The notes under the pieces: model-generated
Told to the model about the DNA's origin: nothing
Database searches by the model: none
Seen by the model: the letters and a program-made list of their open reading frames with translations, nothing else
Shown: one piece after another, positions 62,730 to 64,000 of the stretch
How positions within the stretch are numbered: the stretch's first letter is position 1
Layout of the letters: the number at the start of each line of letters is the position of its first letter
Translations under genes and position numbers: made by a program
Assembly (NCBI GenBank): GCA_905182995.1
Contig: CAJJDP010000061.1
Location: forward strand, 330,149-394,148
From: Paramecium octaurelia
Taxonomy: Eukaryota; Ciliophora; Oligohymenophorea; Peniculida; Parameciidae
Direction of reading: 5' to 3'
DNA length: 64,000 bases

Positions 62730-64000
62730 ATGATCATCATGCATCCCATGGATTAGCCTGCTCCAGATTACATTGAGAATATCAAAATGGTTCACACTAT
62801 TATCAATTATTTAGTGGTGTTTCCCTAATGGAGTGCAATATTACAACCAAGATTTAAAAAGAATAGATCTGGACAACAAATCAGAATAAACAATAACCGA
62901 AGACATTCGAAGTTAAGATCAATTGAATCACTTTGTGCTCACAGATGAAAAGGGGCAGTAGAAGTTCTGCACATCCCTACTCTACTATGTATTATCCCTA
63001 TCTAATCTAAGGAAAAAGTGTATGTGAAGAACAAGCACAAGCATTATTAGAAGCTATCAAAAACATTCCCTAAAATAGCAATCAAGCAAATCATCAAGAA
63101 TCCCTTGATTTTGGATGAAGACACACAATTGATATATGCTCCTAAAACAATTACGCTGGTCTCTCATTCCCCATCATTTGATTTGCAAAGACAATTTCTT
63201 GTTTTCTTCTACAATAGCTATATCATTGATCGTGGACTGAATTCCATAGGCTTATGTGAAGATCATCTTAAACAGTTTGAGCGATTAGTGCTCACACATG
63301 GCTTAAATGGTGCTGAATAAGAATGGAATTAACAGGAAGTATTACATCTGAAATAACTTGAATAAGATTATATCATGGATAAAGACATCTTAGAATTTTA
63401 TATTAGCGTTTTATTCACTCTCAACAAGAAAACCCTATTAACAGATGAAGATTAAAATCATGAAATTAGAATTACTAAATGCGAAGTTCATAATGAAATT
63501 CTCAGATTCAGAACCAATGATTAAGAAATCCTATCTTTGACTAATTTCACTTTTCGCCCTCTTTTCAGTAGATTATCACTTGTCAATATTATGAGAATAG
63601 TAATGTGTATCATCTCAGAAAAATAAATGATCTTTTTCTCCACTAATATAAGTAATCTCTAGTAACAAAAAAATAGGCGAAATTCCATAAATAACCGAAG
63701 GCTTGCTCTCTTTGATCAAACCGCTTAAATGGTCTAATATTTACATTCCTTGCTCAAATATTGACATATGGGAGTATGCCTAAGCCTTGTAGCCTTATAT
63801 CATAGGTTTTGAAAAAAAACATAAATAATTTGTATAGAATTAAAATTATATATTTAGTTACTAACATAGTTATAAGGAAAAGTAATTGTTGATCTTGATG
63901 AAGATTCAATTATTGACAATAGTCATACTATTGATGATGTATTAAAATAAATTCATTCATTTTTAGTTAAAAATACCAGAGAAATGGTTAATAGAACTTA
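62730..64000 (+). CDS. DENN-domain protein (Rab exchange factor), 5' part
   Basis: DENN proteins activate Rab GTPases by nucleotide exchange. The gene continues past the right edge. Start MIIMHPMDQPAPDYIENIKM, then a 25-nt intron leads to the uDENN opening WCFPNGVQYYNQD and LNHFVLTDEKGQQKFCTSLLYY. Another intron (23 nt) leads to EKVYVKNKHKHYQKLSKT, YAPKTITLVSHSPSFDLQRQ and FLVFFYNSYI. The central DENN part follows: LSLTNFTFRPLFSRLSLVNI, MRIVMCIISEKQMIFFSTNI, then after a 25-nt intron SEIPQITEGLLSLIKPLKW and SNIYIPCSNIDIWEYAQALQ, PYIIGF. After a last intron-like stretch comes GKVIVDLDEDSIIDNSHTI. This is the ordered uDENN-cDENN pattern with the W-x-x-x-Y-I-P and P-Y-I-I-G hallmarks. Which Rab it serves is unknown. 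Confidence 0.9.

Overview
This is a stretch of ciliate somatic (macronuclear-type) chromosome, almost certainly Paramecium. Three things show this. Genes recognised by eye (PKA, CCT gamma, PTEN, CDPK, F-BAR and others) read correctly only if TAA and TAG mean glutamine and TGA is the sole stop. Every gene with introns has tiny GT...AG introns, about 20-36 nt. The DNA is very AT-rich, with genes packed on both strands and gaps of about 15-500 bp. I saw no rRNA, tRNA, CRISPR, telomere repeat, transposon or virus-like element. Intron joins were made by hand, so most starts, stops and introns are good to the base, but a few (noted) are not.

Layout. 1-3267: a coiled-coil fragment and two unrecognised genes. 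3345-10189: a minus-strand run of a three-domain adenylate kinase, PKA catalytic subunit, Hsp10, CCT gamma and an inositol polyphosphate kinase. 10617-14963: a CDK with an altered catalytic motif, a small membrane protein and a protein with two cyclic-nucleotide-binding domains. 15034-20510: a large TPR protein divergent from a calcium-dependent protein kinase. 20642-29387: a giant FG-repeat nucleoporin divergent, across 57 bp, from an armadillo-like protein. 29574-33229: a coiled-coil gene and an ankyrin-AGC kinase. 32969-35657: an apparent assembly duplication (1344 bp twice, separated by one N) holding a RING/B-box gene. 35768-44294: a Q-rich protein, an eIF4E of the 4EHP type, a PRELI-like protein, a cyclic-nucleotide-gated-type channel and a degenerate hybrid histidine kinase. 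44309-49889: PTEN, unrecognised genes and an R-SNARE. 50235-55648: a coiled-coil protein, a PG-rich-repeat (ciliary type) protein, a zinc-finger coiled-coil protein and an F-BAR protein. 55730-61059: a giant type I surface protein. 61566-64000: an unrecognised gene and the 5' part of a DENN-domain gene.

The genes do not form operons. Themes repeat: cAMP and Ca2+ signalling (PKA, CNB protein, CNG-type channel, CDPK), inositide signalling (IPK, PTEN), membrane traffic (R-SNARE, DENN, F-BAR), nuclear transport, and protein folding (Hsp10, CCT gamma). The most unusual points are several enzymes or complexes whose signature residue is replaced: the CDK HRDLK lysine, the SNARE zero-layer arginine, the receiver aspartate and N-box of the histidine kinase, and the channel pore filter.
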